Shown: positions 17,154 through 26,242, counted from the stretch's first letter. The stretch is 64,000 nucleotides of DNA from Chryseobacterium camelliae (GCF_030818575.1 NZ_JAUTAL010000001.1:2666001-2730000); one strand, 5' to 3'. The notes: generated from the letters alone by a model not told the origin. A program made the numbers and translations.

Positions 17154-17555
17154 ATGTCAGAATTAGTTCGTTTTAAGTTTTATGAAAATGCCCTTGCTGC
17201 CAACAGGGACAAGCAAATCCTTGCCGATGCAGGCATTAACAGCTTTATTGCGAACGAACAGCTTATCCAGTCGGACTGGCTGCTGTCGCAGGCCGTTGGA
17301 GGCATTCAGTTGCAGGTCTTTGATGAAGATCTTGAAAAAGCGCAGAAGGCCTTACAGGATTATCAGGAAAACGAACAGTTTTCCCTGGAGGTAGAACATA
17401 CCATTGAGAATCCGGATTATGATTTTACCTGTCCGAAATGCGGCTCTAACCATATCTACCGGGACGACAGCGCAACCAGCTTTTTCGGCATCTCTATCCT
17501 GACCAGCCATACATTCATCTGCTATTATTGCGGCAATGAGTTTTCTCATGCCTGA
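17154..17555 (+). CDS. DUF2007 protein with C-terminal zinc ribbon
   Basis: A 133-residue cytosolic protein. Residues 1-65 match the DUF2007 (putative signal-transducing) domain: an F-x-x-x-x-x-A strand, then a helix, I-N-S-F-I-A-N-E, and G-G-I-Q-L-Q-V. The C-terminal part has C-P-K-C-G-S-N-H and C-Y-Y-C-G-N-E-F (about 94-131), two C-x-x-C pairs that should bind one zinc. Function is unknown. It probably shares a transcript with the exonuclease. Confidence 0.8.
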   Translation: MSELVRFKFYENALAANRDKQILADAGINSFIANEQLIQSDWLLSQAVGGIQLQVFDEDLEKAQKALQDYQENEQFSLEVEHTIENPDYDFTCPKCGSNHIYRDDSATSFFGISILTSHTFICYYCGNEFSHA

Positions 17556-17604
17556 CTAAACCATTTTACGCAACCCATCATTAATCCAATATAAAACCAC
17601 TGAT

Positions 17605-18210
17605 ATGAAGATCATCTGTATAGGAAGAAACTACAGTGAACACGCCAAAGAACTGGGCAACGACATTCCCGAGAAGCCGGTCATCTTTATGAAACCGGAT
17701 ACTGCCGTCCTAAAGGGAAATGACTTTTACATCCCTGAATTTTCAGATGATGTGCATTACGAACTGGAAGTTGTGCTTAAGATTTCGAAAGGCGGAAAGT
17801 ACATCCAGAAGGAAGCAGCACACAAGCATTATGAAGAAATCGGGCTGGGTATTGATTTTACGGCACGAGATCTCCAGAGCGAACTAAAATCCAAGGGGCT
17901 TCCATGGGAACTGGCCAAAGGATTTGACGGTTCTGCCGTAGTTGGAAGCTTTTTTAAGAAAGCATCCTATGACCTGAATACCCTTCAGTTTTCATTGCTT
18001 AAAAACAAAGAAAAGGTACAGGATGGGAATACGAAAGATATGATGTTCACTTTCGATGACATTATCGCTTTCGTATCCCAGTATTTCACATTACGGGTAG
18101 GCGACCTCATCTTTACCGGAACTCCTAAAGGCGTTGGCAAAGTGGAGGAAAATGATGTTTTGGAAGCATTTCTGGAAGACCAGAAGGTGATTGATATACG
18201 TGTGTTGTGA
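17605..18210 (+). CDS. Fumarylacetoacetate hydrolase family protein
   Basis: A 201-residue FAH-fold enzyme, a metal-dependent C-C hydrolase or oxaloacetate decarboxylase type. The sequence opens with I-C-I-G-R-N-Y, and shows K-P-D-T-A-V (about 31-36), the H-Y-E-L-E-V-V metal-ligand strand, G-I-D-F-T-A-R-D-L-Q and the late G-D-L-I-F-T-G-T-P-K-G-V-G motif. The length suits the single-domain YcgM-like group. The exact substrate cannot be deduced. Confidence 0.88.
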   Translation: MKIICIGRNYSEHAKELGNDIPEKPVIFMKPDTAVLKGNDFYIPEFSDDVHYELEVVLKISKGGKYIQKEAAHKHYEEIGLGIDFTARDLQSELKSKGLPWELAKGFDGSAVVGSFFKKASYDLNTLQFSLLKNKEKVQDGNTKDMMFTFDDIIAFVSQYFTLRVGDLIFTGTPKGVGKVEENDVLEAFLEDQKVIDIRVL

Positions 18211-18265
18211 TGAGATTTATATAATTTCATCATTTTTTCTTATCTTTAATAGCAAAACCAAGGTT

Positions 18266-18703
18266 ATGATTAATATTGTAGTGCCCGTAGATTTTGGTGA
18301 TAAAACAGAACAGCTCATTAATGGTGCTGTAAAATTTGCCAAAGATGTTAACGGAAAGATTTACCTGATCCATGTTGCACCTTCAGATATCGGTTTTGCG
18401 ATCGGTGATATGGGTTTTCAGTATTTTCCGGAAGTAGAAGAAAATGAAATCAGGGAAGAACTGGTTCAGCTGAATAAGATCCAGCAGAAAATTATTGCCC
18501 AGGGAGTTGAAAGCGAGCATCTCCTGAAACAGGGAATCGCTAAGGATCTGATTCTGGAGTATGCGCATGATAAAAACGCAGACTACATCGTGGTAGGCTC
18601 GCACGGAAGAAGCGAACTGTATGATGTTTTTGTAGGAAGCCTTACCAAAGGCCTGACGAAAAGTTCAGATATCCCTCTGCTGGTACTGCCTATCCAGGAA
18701 TAA
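18266..18703 (+). CDS. Universal stress protein (UspA family)
   Basis: A 145-residue Usp-fold protein. It starts with the strand I-N-I-V-V-P-V-D-F-G and carries the ATP-binding motif G-x2-G-x9-G-S as G-S-H-G, nine residues, then G-S near the C-terminus, so it probably binds ATP. I chose the ATG at 18266 because the fold begins there; the frame is open upstream into the FAH gene. A near-consensus TATCTTTA lies at 18241-18248. Confidence 0.88.
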   Translation: MINIVVPVDFGDKTEQLINGAVKFAKDVNGKIYLIHVAPSDIGFAIGDMGFQYFPEVEENEIREELVQLNKIQQKIIAQGVESEHLLKQGIAKDLILEYAHDKNADYIVVGSHGRSELYDVFVGSLTKGLTKSSDIPLLVLPIQE

Positions 18704-18740
18704 ACAGCTGATTCAATACCTGAAAACAGTAGTTTTAGCT

Positions 18741-18762
18741 GTCCCGTAAAGGTTACGGATTT
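18741..18762 (+). terminator. Weak terminator after the usp gene
   Basis: CCGTAA-AGG-TTACGG followed by ATTTTC. The stem is only 6 bp, so this is a modest call. Confidence 0.4.
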
Positions 18763-18872
18763 TCACAAATTGCGTTGATTAATATTTGAGTTTTGTTTTA
18801 ATGGCCTGCCTGATTTATTGATTATTTCCCTGCAAGCACAGATAAACATCAGTTTCTCAACCATCAAACATA

Positions 18873-18912
18873 AAAAAACCGATCACACATTGCTGTACTG
18901 ATCGGTTTTTTA
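18873..18912. terminator. Bidirectional terminator upstream of the DUF6341 stop
   Basis: AAAAACCGATCA and TGATCGGTTTTT form a 12-bp stem with a 13-base loop. It would stop the minus-strand DUF6341 transcript and any read-through from usp. Confidence 0.85.
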
Positions 18913-18928
18913 TTATATAACCAATTAA

Positions 18929-19162
18929 TTAACCTTCTTTTTTATAGATCTCAGGATCATAATAAGGGTGTTTCCCTTCAGTAGGAGAATGGTAGTCTTT
19001 GTCTTTGTTGTTCCCCAGTCTCGATACCAATACATAGCACCAGTATGTGAACAATGTGCAGCAAACAATAAAAAGAATCCAGTTTAAAACATTGCCAAAC
19101 GCATCAAAGAAACCGAATGTCCATTTGAAAACTTTGCTTAAGAATAGAAAGAAAGACGTCAT
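18929..19162 (-). CDS. Small membrane protein (DUF6341-like)
   Basis: A 77-residue protein with an amphipathic N-terminus and one clear transmembrane helix (about residues 26-46, with a Cys-Cys pair), then a charged tail ending with H-P-Y-Y-D-P-E. It resembles the flavobacterial DUF6341 family, which I recall as the neighbour of DUF6427 genes, as here. Function unknown. A perfect TAAATTTG element on the minus strand (19191-19198) gives a 25-base leader. Confidence 0.65.
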   Translation of the reverse strand: MTSFFLFLSKVFKWTFGFFDAFGNVLNWILFIVCCTLFTYWCYVLVSRLGNNKDKDYHSPTEGKHPYYDPEIYKKEG

Positions 19163-19180
19163 TATTTTCCTTTTTTAAAT

Positions 19181-19198
19181 TAACTTTGTACAAATTTA
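19181..19198. promoter_or_regulatory. Back-to-back -7 elements for DUF6341 and DUF6427
   Basis: TAACTTTG (19181-19188, plus) and TAAATTTG (19191-19198, minus) are both perfect TAnnTTTG matches separated by 2 bases. Predicted starts are 19192 (plus) and 19187 (minus), so both promoters share the 42-base gap. Confidence 0.55.
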
Positions 19199-19204
19199 TA
19201 AAAA

Positions 19205-20110
19205 ATGTTTAAATTACTTTCAAAAGAAAGCAATATTTTTTCAATCCCTGTTTATATTGGTTTTCTTCTTTTGGTAGTTATTATATTTAACATCCTGAAT
19301 TTCAACACTTACGAAGCAATTATTGAAGCAATTACCTTTCTCGGGATTGCCTTGGCATATTTTTGCTTCCATACCATTGCCCTGAATTACCAGACGCATC
19401 TGCCGCTGTTTCTTTATACATTTTTTATCTTCAGCCTTTATCCCGGTAGCCTGGATATAGGGATTGCCGTAGCACTGCTCACGAACTCCTTCCTCCTGCT
19501 TTTGCTTACGAGTACCGATGAGGACATCAGGAAGAAATCCTATGTTCTGGTAGGGTCTATTATCGCCCTTAATTTTATATTTTTACCTACTACCTGGCCT
19601 ATGGCGTTTTTTGTCATTATCCACCTCATAGCCACCTCGGAAAGGATCGGACTGAACCTTTTCAGGTTTCTGCTGGGAATCATGCTGATTGCCTTCAGTT
19701 ATTTTTCTGTGATGTTCTTCTTCAATTTCAGGTCATGGAACCTGGATTATTTCCCCTTCGGAGCGATGAAGATCGTTACAGATTATACCGAGCTGTTCCC
19801 ATTGATTCCTATTGCTTTGCTGCTGATCTACGCTGTTTATGACCACTTCAGAAACTACAACAAAAAAAGCCCGGTAAGCCGGTATAAATATACTTTCCTG
19901 CTGGTGTTTTCACTGGCACAGCTGATCTCCATTGTTCTGTATATGAACAAAAGTTATGAGTATTTACTGCTCCTGGCCTTCCCGTCCAGCATTATCCTGA
20001 GCCGCATGCTGAGGTTCATGCCTAAATACTGGATGCAGGAAATAAGCCTGTGGGCTATTATTATCAGCCTGGTGACTTTCAAAGCCGGCAATTATTTCCA
20101 ATTATTTTAA
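19205..20110 (+). CDS. Polytopic membrane protein (DUF6427-like)
   Basis: A 301-residue membrane protein with about eight to nine hydrophobic helices and few charged loops (one near 100-110 and one near 215-225). It fits the DUF6427 family of Flavobacteriia by size, topology and context. No catalytic motif is visible and the function is unknown. The next gene, DUF3109, begins 6 bases after the stop, so the two are probably cotranscribed. Confidence 0.65.
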   Translation: MFKLLSKESNIFSIPVYIGFLLLVVIIFNILNFNTYEAIIEAITFLGIALAYFCFHTIALNYQTHLPLFLYTFFIFSLYPGSLDIGIAVALLTNSFLLLLLTSTDEDIRKKSYVLVGSIIALNFIFLPTTWPMAFFVIIHLIATSERIGLNLFRFLLGIMLIAFSYFSVMFFFNFRSWNLDYFPFGAMKIVTDYTELFPLIPIALLLIYAVYDHFRNYNKKSPVSRYKYTFLLVFSLAQLISIVLYMNKSYEYLLLLAFPSSIILSRMLRFMPKYWMQEISLWAIIISLVTFKAGNYFQLF

Positions 20111-20116
20111 AAGATT

Positions 20117-20701
20117 ATGATTCAGATTGACGATAAATTGATTTCAGAGGATATATTTTCCGAAGAATTTGTCTGTAACCTTACGAAATGTAAAGGTGCA
20201 TGTTGCGTAGAAGGTGATGTAGGAGCCCCGCTCGACAAAGATGAGCTGGAAATCCTCAACAATATTTTTGACAAGATCAAACCTTACCTTACCCAAGAAG
20301 GCATCAAGGCCCTGGAAGAACAGGGAACATGGACCACAGACCCAATGGATGGCATGTATGTAACCCCAATGGTGGAAGACCGTGAATGTGCCTATGTTAC
20401 TTTTGATGCGAACGGTATTACAAAATGCGGTATTGAAAAAGCCTATGAAGACGGAGCCATAGACTGGCAGAAGCCGATTTCCTGCCACCTGTACCCTATC
20501 CGGATTACAGAATACTCTACATTTACAGCCCTAAATTATCATGAATGGAGCGTATGCAGTGATGCATGCACCCTGGGAAGAGAACTTCAGGTGCCTGTTT
20601 ACAAATTCCTTAAGACCCCGCTGACCCGTAAGTACGGTGAAGAATTTTATACGGTGTTAAGCGAAGCTGCTGAAGAATGGAAAAAAGAATACGGTTCCTG
20701 A
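20117..20701 (+). CDS. DUF3109 family protein
   Basis: A 194-residue cytosolic protein of the DUF3109 family. It has the N-terminal C-x5-C-C cluster (L-T-K-C-K-G-A-C-C-V-E-G-D, about 23-35), further Cys in R-E-C-A-Y and K-C-G-I, and the conserved S-C-H-L-Y-P-I-R block with W-S-V-C later. The pattern suggests a metal- or Fe-S-binding site like that of YkgJ-type proteins; no function is established. Confidence 0.85.
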   Translation: MIQIDDKLISEDIFSEEFVCNLTKCKGACCVEGDVGAPLDKDELEILNNIFDKIKPYLTQEGIKALEEQGTWTTDPMDGMYVTPMVEDRECAYVTFDANGITKCGIEKAYEDGAIDWQKPISCHLYPIRITEYSTFTALNYHEWSVCSDACTLGRELQVPVYKFLKTPLTRKYGEEFYTVLSEAAEEWKKEYGS

Positions 20702-20728
20702 TGAAAACTTGTATTTAGATCAAAGAAT

Positions 20729-20751
20729 AAAGCCGGACAATGTCCGGCTTT
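20729..20751. terminator. Bidirectional terminator after DUF3109 gene
   Basis: AAAGCCGGACA and TGTCCGGCTTT form an 11-bp stem with a minimal loop, between convergent genes. Confidence 0.85.
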
Positions 20752-20774
20752 ATTATATACTTGATCAGAATATC

Positions 20775-21464
20775 TTATTTGAAATCTGCATCGGTAACTC
20801 CTGAATTGACCGTTACTTTAGTCGTTTTAATCATCACCTGTTGGCCTCTGCCTTCGGCTTCGATCACTTCGGGAAATTTAATGCCGTCTACTGTCATATA
20901 GCTTTTCATTACAGCACTACCTTCAGCTGTGCCGGATTTGTAAAGCAGGCCGGTAGCAGCATCGAAATAGAATTTACCTTTATTGGAAGTCAGGACATTA
21001 TAATCTTTTCCATCAATCTTTTCTACTGTTACCTCTTTAAAGCTGGAAGCATCATATCCTAGAGCATCGATAACTTTGCTTTTTTTAAGTTCTGCAATTT
21101 TATCAGCAGGAATATCGGTTTTCTGCCCCATCTGGTCAATGTAACCTTTCTCACCGTCAAACACCTGAACTATTTTCTGTCCCATTACAGACTGCTCAGA
21201 CCTGAATTTATTGCCCATCTTCTTAGTGACCATGGAAATTTCCATTCCCTGTACACTCAGTGTATTATCCATAATCACAGATTTTACGGATTCAAGCTTC
21301 TCTTTTCCGCCCAGAGCCTTCAGATAATTATCAATAACTTCTTTAGGGGTTAATTTAGATACTTTCGCCTCCGTTTTTACTGAAGCTGCAGCAGTTGTTT
21401 GCTGTGCGGCTAAAGGAGTAGCAAAAAGTGCGGCACATACAAACGGAATGATCATCTTTTTCAT
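20775..21464 (-). CDS. Exported protein, LolA-like fold
   Basis: A 229-residue protein with a Sec signal peptide ending at P-L-A-A-Q (about residue 20). The mature part holds L-T-P-K-E-V-I-D-N-Y-L-K-A-L-G-G-K-E-K-L, a start common in Bacteroidetes periplasmic proteins related to outer-membrane lipoprotein sorting factors, and then alternating beta strands ending in Y-M-T-V-D-G-I-K-F-P. A lipid- or peptide-binding role is possible but unproved. It is monocistronic, and converges on DUF3109. Confidence 0.65.
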   Translation of the reverse strand: MKKMIIPFVCAALFATPLAAQQTTAAASVKTEAKVSKLTPKEVIDNYLKALGGKEKLESVKSVIMDNTLSVQGMEISMVTKKMGNKFRSEQSVMGQKIVQVFDGEKGYIDQMGQKTDIPADKIAELKKSKVIDALGYDASSFKEVTVEKIDGKDYNVLTSNKGKFYFDAATGLLYKSGTAEGSAVMKSYMTVDGIKFPEVIEAEGRGQQVMIKTTKVTVNSGVTDADFK

Positions 21465-21531
21465 AAAGTTAGTTTAGGACGTAAATATAGCAATATTGTG
21501 TGAATTAAGGACATCTTACCTACAAATAAAA

Positions 21532-21553
21532 AGCCACCGGAATTCCGGTGGCT
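21532..21553 (-). terminator. Terminator of the trigger factor gene
   Basis: AGCCACCGGAA/TTCCGGTGGCT is a perfect 22-base palindrome. On the minus strand it is followed by TTTTTATTTG. Confidence 0.85.
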
Positions 21554-21573
21554 CTTCTCCTCTGTAAGGATGA

Positions 21574-22908
21574 TTATTTTTTAAGTTCTTCCAAGAATTC
21601 ATCGTGAGAGATCACAGTTTCTTTCTTGTCTGCTTTCTCAAGGATTACATCTTTAAGTTTAGCCATGGCTACTTCAGAAGAAATCTGTCTTACCTGTTCC
21701 TGGTCTTTCAGCATTTCAACAGCATAGCTCTGGATCTCTTCATCCCCTAAGTGGTGGATTCCGTAGATAGCCAACTGGTTTCTTACCAATTGTTCAGCCT
21801 GAGCCAATACATCAGCGTAGTCAATTTTCACATCGTTATCCGTCATCAGTTTACCTTCGATGATCTGATATTTCAACTGGTTTTTCTCTGCTTCAAGGAT
21901 TTCTTTAGCCTGCTCTTCAGACTGGATGTTCTGGTTAGAGAATACCAACCATTTTACCAGGAACGCTTCCGGAAGTTTTACTTCTTCTTTCTCCGTTACC
22001 TGCTCCAATACTTTGTTTACGAAATGAACGTCAGCATTCTGCTGGAAATATTCGTCCAGTTCAGACTTTACTTTTTCTTTAAGAGCTTCTTCGGAAGTGA
22101 TGTTTCCTTCTCCGTATACTTTATCAAAAAGTTCCTGGTTCAGTTCGGCTAATTTAAGGCTGTAGAAGTCTTTTACTTTTACTTCAACTTCGTCATGGTG
22201 CAGGTGCTCCACTTCGTCTTTGCTGAATCCTAATTCTTTAGCCAGCTCTTCATTACCCGCAAGAGTTTCTTTGGAAACTTTTACGGTTCCGTCCATTTTA
22301 AGGGACTTTACCAATTTGAAAGCCTCCTTGTTTTCTGCGGTAATCACAGTACTTTTCGGCTGGTGGTGGTGTTCACCTTCCGCACCCTCCTCAACTACCT
22401 GAGAGATTTCCAGTGCGATATAGGAATCTTTATTGATTTTTTCCTGAGGCTCCTGCTCTGCGAAACGCTTCTGCATGTTCTCAATGCTCTTGTTGATCTC
22501 TTTTTCAGAAGCTTCCACTTTGTAGTGAGGCGCTTCATATTTAGAAAGATCTATGGTGAATTCAGGCTCATACCCTACTTCAAAAGCTACTTCCAGCTGA
22601 TCTGCATTGTAATCGAATTCATTGACTGGCTGAGGAACCGGCTGCCCTACAAGTCTCAGTTTGTTTTCGTTTACATAGCCATTCAGGGCATCGGAAACCT
22701 GCTTGTTGATTTCTTCGAATGCAATCCCTGCTTCATATTGTCTTCTAACCATACTTAAAGGCACTTTCCCTTTTCTGAAACCAGGAACTTGCGCATTTTT
22801 AGCATAATTAATCAACTGCTTTTCTACTTTTTCTTTGTAGTCAGATTTTTCCAATGTTACGGTAAGCAATGCACTTACGTCATCATGGTTTTGTGCGGTA
22901 ACCTTCAT
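21574..22908 (-). CDS. tig: Trigger factor
   Basis: A ribosome-bound chaperone of 444 residues. The ribosome-binding loop G-F-R-K-G-K-V-P is at 43-50. The central part, which is the FKBP-type isomerase in proteobacteria, is divergent here: it has a His-rich loop H-H-H near 188 and no recognisable catalytic pattern, as I recall for Bacteroidetes trigger factors. The C-terminal arms (about 270-430) are helical. A perfect TATTTTTG element at 22931-22938 gives a leader of about 19 bases. Confidence 0.93.
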   Translation of the reverse strand: MKVTAQNHDDVSALLTVTLEKSDYKEKVEKQLINYAKNAQVPGFRKGKVPLSMVRRQYEAGIAFEEINKQVSDALNGYVNENKLRLVGQPVPQPVNEFDYNADQLEVAFEVGYEPEFTIDLSKYEAPHYKVEASEKEINKSIENMQKRFAEQEPQEKINKDSYIALEISQVVEEGAEGEHHHQPKSTVITAENKEAFKLVKSLKMDGTVKVSKETLAGNEELAKELGFSKDEVEHLHHDEVEVKVKDFYSLKLAELNQELFDKVYGEGNITSEEALKEKVKSELDEYFQQNADVHFVNKVLEQVTEKEEVKLPEAFLVKWLVFSNQNIQSEEQAKEILEAEKNQLKYQIIEGKLMTDNDVKIDYADVLAQAEQLVRNQLAIYGIHHLGDEEIQSYAVEMLKDQEQVRQISSEVAMAKLKDVILEKADKKETVISHDEFLEELKK

Positions 22909-22930
22909 TATTGATTAAAATTTTAGGTTG

Positions 22931-22938
22931 CAAAAATA
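22931..22938 (-). promoter_or_regulatory. tig promoter -7 element
   Basis: TATTTTTG on the minus strand, predicted start near 22927. Confidence 0.5.
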
Positions 22939-23001
22939 TGAATTTTTTATCAAAATAACTCATTTCAAATAAATTCTTAAGCATCAAATATTTATCAGCA
23001 A

Positions 23002-23028
23002 AAAACCACCGGGAGTTCCGGTGGTTTT
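23002..23028 (-). terminator. Terminator after the metal-locus lipoprotein gene
   Basis: AAAACCACCGG and CCGGTGGTTTT form the stem. It shares the CCACCGG core with the tig terminator at 21532. Confidence 0.85.
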
Positions 23029-23047
23029 TATCATCATCATTTGTGCA

Positions 23048-23635
23048 TTAGTTAATGATATTGTAAGTAGCCTGAGCATCTGTTTCACCTCCTGTATGAC
23101 TTCCGTATACCACTCCGTTTCCGCTTACAGATGAAGCTTCGGAAACTGTAACCGGCTCATGGAATAAGGTTAGAATAAGCTGGCTTTGAGCAGACGCATT
23201 TTTTATGGCTTTATTAACCACCCATTTTGTTTTTAACCCTACATGTTTACCGTCTGCTCTGGTAGAAGAAGCATCATCGGTACGGGTAAGTGTAATATCA
23301 GAATTCGGGAAGTTGTACACCAGGAAGTGTTCGTCTTTTGCATCCCGGATTTCCTGTGTGGCATCTTCATCCCCGTTTTTAAAGATCACTTCTACACTAT
23401 AAGTATGTCCATCTGTAAGTTTTACATTAGGATTAGATGTGCTGTTCACCTGATAATCATATACTACCGATGCTCCTGTACCATCGTCGGTTACTTTAAG
23501 AAGGACATCAGAAAGTTCTTCCTGTGGAAGGTCATCCGCTTCATCATCGCTTCGGTTACACGAAACCAATCCTAAGGAAAAAACGATGGCTAAAAGGCCT
23601 AAAATGAATGCTGTATTTTTAAATGTATTTTTCAT
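23048..23635 (-). CDS. Lipoprotein paired with the ZnuD-like receptor
   Basis: A 195-residue lipoprotein: hydrophobic signal ending L-G-L-V-S-C (Cys26 lipobox), then an acidic linker and a beta-rich domain with V-F-K-N-G, H-F-L-V-Y-N-F, H-V-G-L-K-T-K-W-V-V-N-K, L-I-L-T-L-F-H-E-P and a late G-G-E-T-D. I recall similar lipoproteins beside zinc-type TonB receptors in Bacteroidetes. It follows the receptor gene by 18 bases, so it is probably a surface or periplasmic partner in the same uptake system. The ligand role is inferred. Confidence 0.65.
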   Translation of the reverse strand: MKNTFKNTAFILGLLAIVFSLGLVSCNRSDDEADDLPQEELSDVLLKVTDDGTGASVVYDYQVNSTSNPNVKLTDGHTYSVEVIFKNGDEDATQEIRDAKDEHFLVYNFPNSDITLTRTDDASSTRADGKHVGLKTKWVVNKAIKNASAQSQLILTLFHEPVTVSEASSVSGNGVVYGSHTGGETDAQATYNIIN

Positions 23636-23653
23636 AACTGAGATTTAAATTTG

Positions 23654-26047
23654 TTAAAATTGATATTTAAGCGTTAAAATAAAATTTCTCCCCATTTCGT
23701 CGGAGAAGAACCGTAACCTATTGAGATAGTCTCTATAGGTTTTGTTGAAAACATTGCGGACTGAAAAATCAATCCCGAAATTTTTAGACAGATTGACCCC
23801 TGTCTGGAGGTTCCAGAGCGAATATCCGTCCGGAGGAGTGGAAATATCCACACTCTGCTTGAACGAGTTCCCGTCTGAATCATACCTTGTGATCAGGATG
23901 TTGTAGACCGGAAACCTGGTCTGTTTCAGGAGCGTATTGTTGCTCACATTGAAATAAAAGTTCTTCCATTTTTCGTTATGATACTCCAGGGTATTGTTAA
24001 TGTTGGGAGGCATCATAAGAATAAGAGGAACCTGATGGGTAAGGTCCTGTCCGTATACATACGAGGCATTTCCTTTATAAGTAAGATGATCCGAGATCTT
24101 CAGCTGTGCATCCACATCAATCCCGTACATCTTCGCGTCGATCTGCTGATATGAGTAAACGACAAAATCCCCTCCCCATTGGGTATTCTGGTACCCCGTA
24201 GGAATCTGATTGATGAAGTTTTTAGTATGAAAGAAATAAGGGTTTACGGAGATATTCAGCCCCTGCAGAAGATTGATCCTTGCATCTGCAATAAGGTTGA
24301 ACTGATCTCCCATCTCATTTTTCATCCGCATATCCCCTTTCTCTATGATTGCTGCGGAATGGTGAAGCCCGTCTGCAAAAAGTTCTGCAATATTCGGAGA
24401 CCTTGCCACTCTTGCATAATTGAATTTAAGGCTGAAGTTATCTGCCGGGCGGTAAACGATCCCTGCATTCGCTGAAATATTGTTATAATTCAGCTGCGGC
24501 CTGGTCAGAATCCTGTTCTGGTTGATCCGCACTACAAAATCCTTGTAATCATTCGCATACAGCTTATTCCAGTCTGACAGGTCATACCATTTGGTCACAT
24601 CGTAACGGTCGAAATCATATCTTCCGCCAACTTCTACCTCCAGTTTAGGCAATATCTTGTACTTGTAGACAGAATAAATGCCTGCATAATACCTGTCGTA
24701 ATTAGGAATTAGCCTTCGTGCTTCAGTCTGCGGATTGGAGTAATTATTCTGGTACCCTGCATCAATTCCTGTTTCAAGGCTCCATTTTTCTCTTTCTATA
24801 AGGTGGTTGATGTTAAGGTCATTTGTAATCAGCTCCAGGTCCAGGCCAGGTTTTTTGCTTAAGGCTTCCGTACGACGGATATCATATTCTTTCCTGTGGT
24901 TGTACTGGAAACTATAGGTAGCGGTCAGTTTTCCGAAATCCCCGAATCTCTGATACACGGAAATCTTAGCGATATGATGTTCGATCTCCTGTCTTGGATT
25001 ATCGATATCATAGGAAAATTTCCTTTTGTAAATAGGCTGCTGCGAAGATAAGGCTTCATACAGGTCTTCTGCAGACCCTACATGTGAGCTCCTTAAAATC
25101 CCGATGGAATTATCTGTGAGGTAATAGTCGAAAGAAAATCCTCTATCAAAGTTCATCTTCTGTACCCCAAAATTAAACCCATAGTTCTGTACTCCCGTAT
25201 TCATCAGGCCGTAATCGGCCGTCTGGAGGTCGCCCAGTTTTTTAAAGCTTCCGTTGGTTTTCACTGCCCAGCCATCTTTCCATGTTTTAGCCAGTTTCAC
25301 ATTAAGACTGGCACCGCGCCCATTGCTGATTCCCGATAACGAGACCGCACCCATAATGGTATCTTTACGGGGAAGGATCTGAGGCTGAAGTACGACTACT
25401 CCACCCACAGCACCGCTGCCGTATTTAAGTGCAGATGCCCCTTTGATCACATCAATATGCTCAAAGTTGTTGACGTCTACATTGGGAGCATGCTCCACAC
25501 CCCATTCCTGCTCAGCAAGCCTTACGCCATCATTAATGATGGATACCCTACTGCCATAAAGGCCATGGATAATGGGCTTGGAAATATTATTCCCTGTTTT
25601 AAGGGCATTGACGCCGGATATATTGGTAAGCATATTACCGAGGTTTTCCGTAATATTCCTGGATATATCCGTTTTGTCGAGCGTTTTCACTACCATGCTG
25701 CCATTATTCTTATGGCTGCCATGCACGGTCACCGTTTCGATTTCCTCAATATGATGTTCAAGTGTTATGGCAAGCTGGAGGTTTCCGTTTACATTTACAT
25801 TTTCAGTGTAATCATGGCAGTCCGGATGTTTCGCCAGCAAAGTATAGGTCCCGGCAGGAATTGCACCGAACGAAAACCTTCCTTTAGCATCGGTTTTCGA
25901 ACTGTATTTGCCAAGAATGATTTCAGCATTAACAAGGGGGGTCTTATCGTGCATATCTTTGACCGTCCCTTCCACACTGTATGTTTTTTGTGCGTTTATG
26001 AATACCAATCCGAAGCAGACCAGCAATAAACCGTATATCAGTTTCAT
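23654..26047 (-). CDS. TonB-dependent outer membrane receptor (ZnuD-like)
   Basis: A 797-residue outer-membrane receptor. After the signal peptide (about 1-19), a carboxypeptidase-regulatory-like beta domain (about 25-95) precedes the plug (about 105-220, with P-I-I-H-G-L-Y-G-S-R-V and V-I-K-G-A-S-A-L-K-Y-G) and a 22-strand barrel ending in aromatic F. The stretch A-E-L-F-A-D-G-L-H-H with A-I-I-E-K-G-D resembles the zinc receptor ZnuD. Import would need TonB-ExbBD energy. Two inverted repeats upstream suggest repression, possibly by a metal sensor. Confidence 0.85.
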   Translation of the reverse strand: MKLIYGLLLVCFGLVFINAQKTYSVEGTVKDMHDKTPLVNAEIILGKYSSKTDAKGRFSFGAIPAGTYTLLAKHPDCHDYTENVNVNGNLQLAITLEHHIEEIETVTVHGSHKNNGSMVVKTLDKTDISRNITENLGNMLTNISGVNALKTGNNISKPIIHGLYGSRVSIINDGVRLAEQEWGVEHAPNVDVNNFEHIDVIKGASALKYGSGAVGGVVVLQPQILPRKDTIMGAVSLSGISNGRGASLNVKLAKTWKDGWAVKTNGSFKKLGDLQTADYGLMNTGVQNYGFNFGVQKMNFDRGFSFDYYLTDNSIGILRSSHVGSAEDLYEALSSQQPIYKRKFSYDIDNPRQEIEHHIAKISVYQRFGDFGKLTATYSFQYNHRKEYDIRRTEALSKKPGLDLELITNDLNINHLIEREKWSLETGIDAGYQNNYSNPQTEARRLIPNYDRYYAGIYSVYKYKILPKLEVEVGGRYDFDRYDVTKWYDLSDWNKLYANDYKDFVVRINQNRILTRPQLNYNNISANAGIVYRPADNFSLKFNYARVARSPNIAELFADGLHHSAAIIEKGDMRMKNEMGDQFNLIADARINLLQGLNISVNPYFFHTKNFINQIPTGYQNTQWGGDFVVYSYQQIDAKMYGIDVDAQLKISDHLTYKGNASYVYGQDLTHQVPLILMMPPNINNTLEYHNEKWKNFYFNVSNNTLLKQTRFPVYNILITRYDSDGNSFKQSVDISTPPDGYSLWNLQTGVNLSKNFGIDFSVRNVFNKTYRDYLNRLRFFSDEMGRNFILTLKYQF

Positions 26048-26065
26048 TATACAATAAATTGATTG

Positions 26066-26083
26066 TGTACTGTTTACAGTACA
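26066..26083. promoter_or_regulatory. Perfect inverted repeat before the TonB receptor gene
   Basis: TGTACTG-TTTA-CAGTACA lies 18 bases upstream of the receptor ATG. The 7-bp arms are perfect and no T-run follows on the minus strand, so an operator is more likely than a terminator. A Fur/Zur- or MntR-type repressor is an untested possibility. Confidence 0.5.
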
Positions 26084-26131
26084 TTGACGTAAAAATTTTG
26101 AGATTAATGGTTGACCGTCGTTCAGAAAAAC

Positions 26132-26146
26132 ATCAGATATTCTGAT
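26132..26146. promoter_or_regulatory. Second inverted repeat upstream of the receptor gene
   Basis: ATCAGA-TAT-TCTGAT, a perfect 6-bp inverted repeat in the same spacer. It may be another regulator site or chance. Confidence 0.3.
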
Positions 26147-26242
26147 TCACAGCAGTCGCGGGATCATGTGCATCTATCAGATAGGTGTACATACGGACAT
26201 TGAAAGTCAAATCCATTAAAACCGTTAAAAATAAAATGTAGT

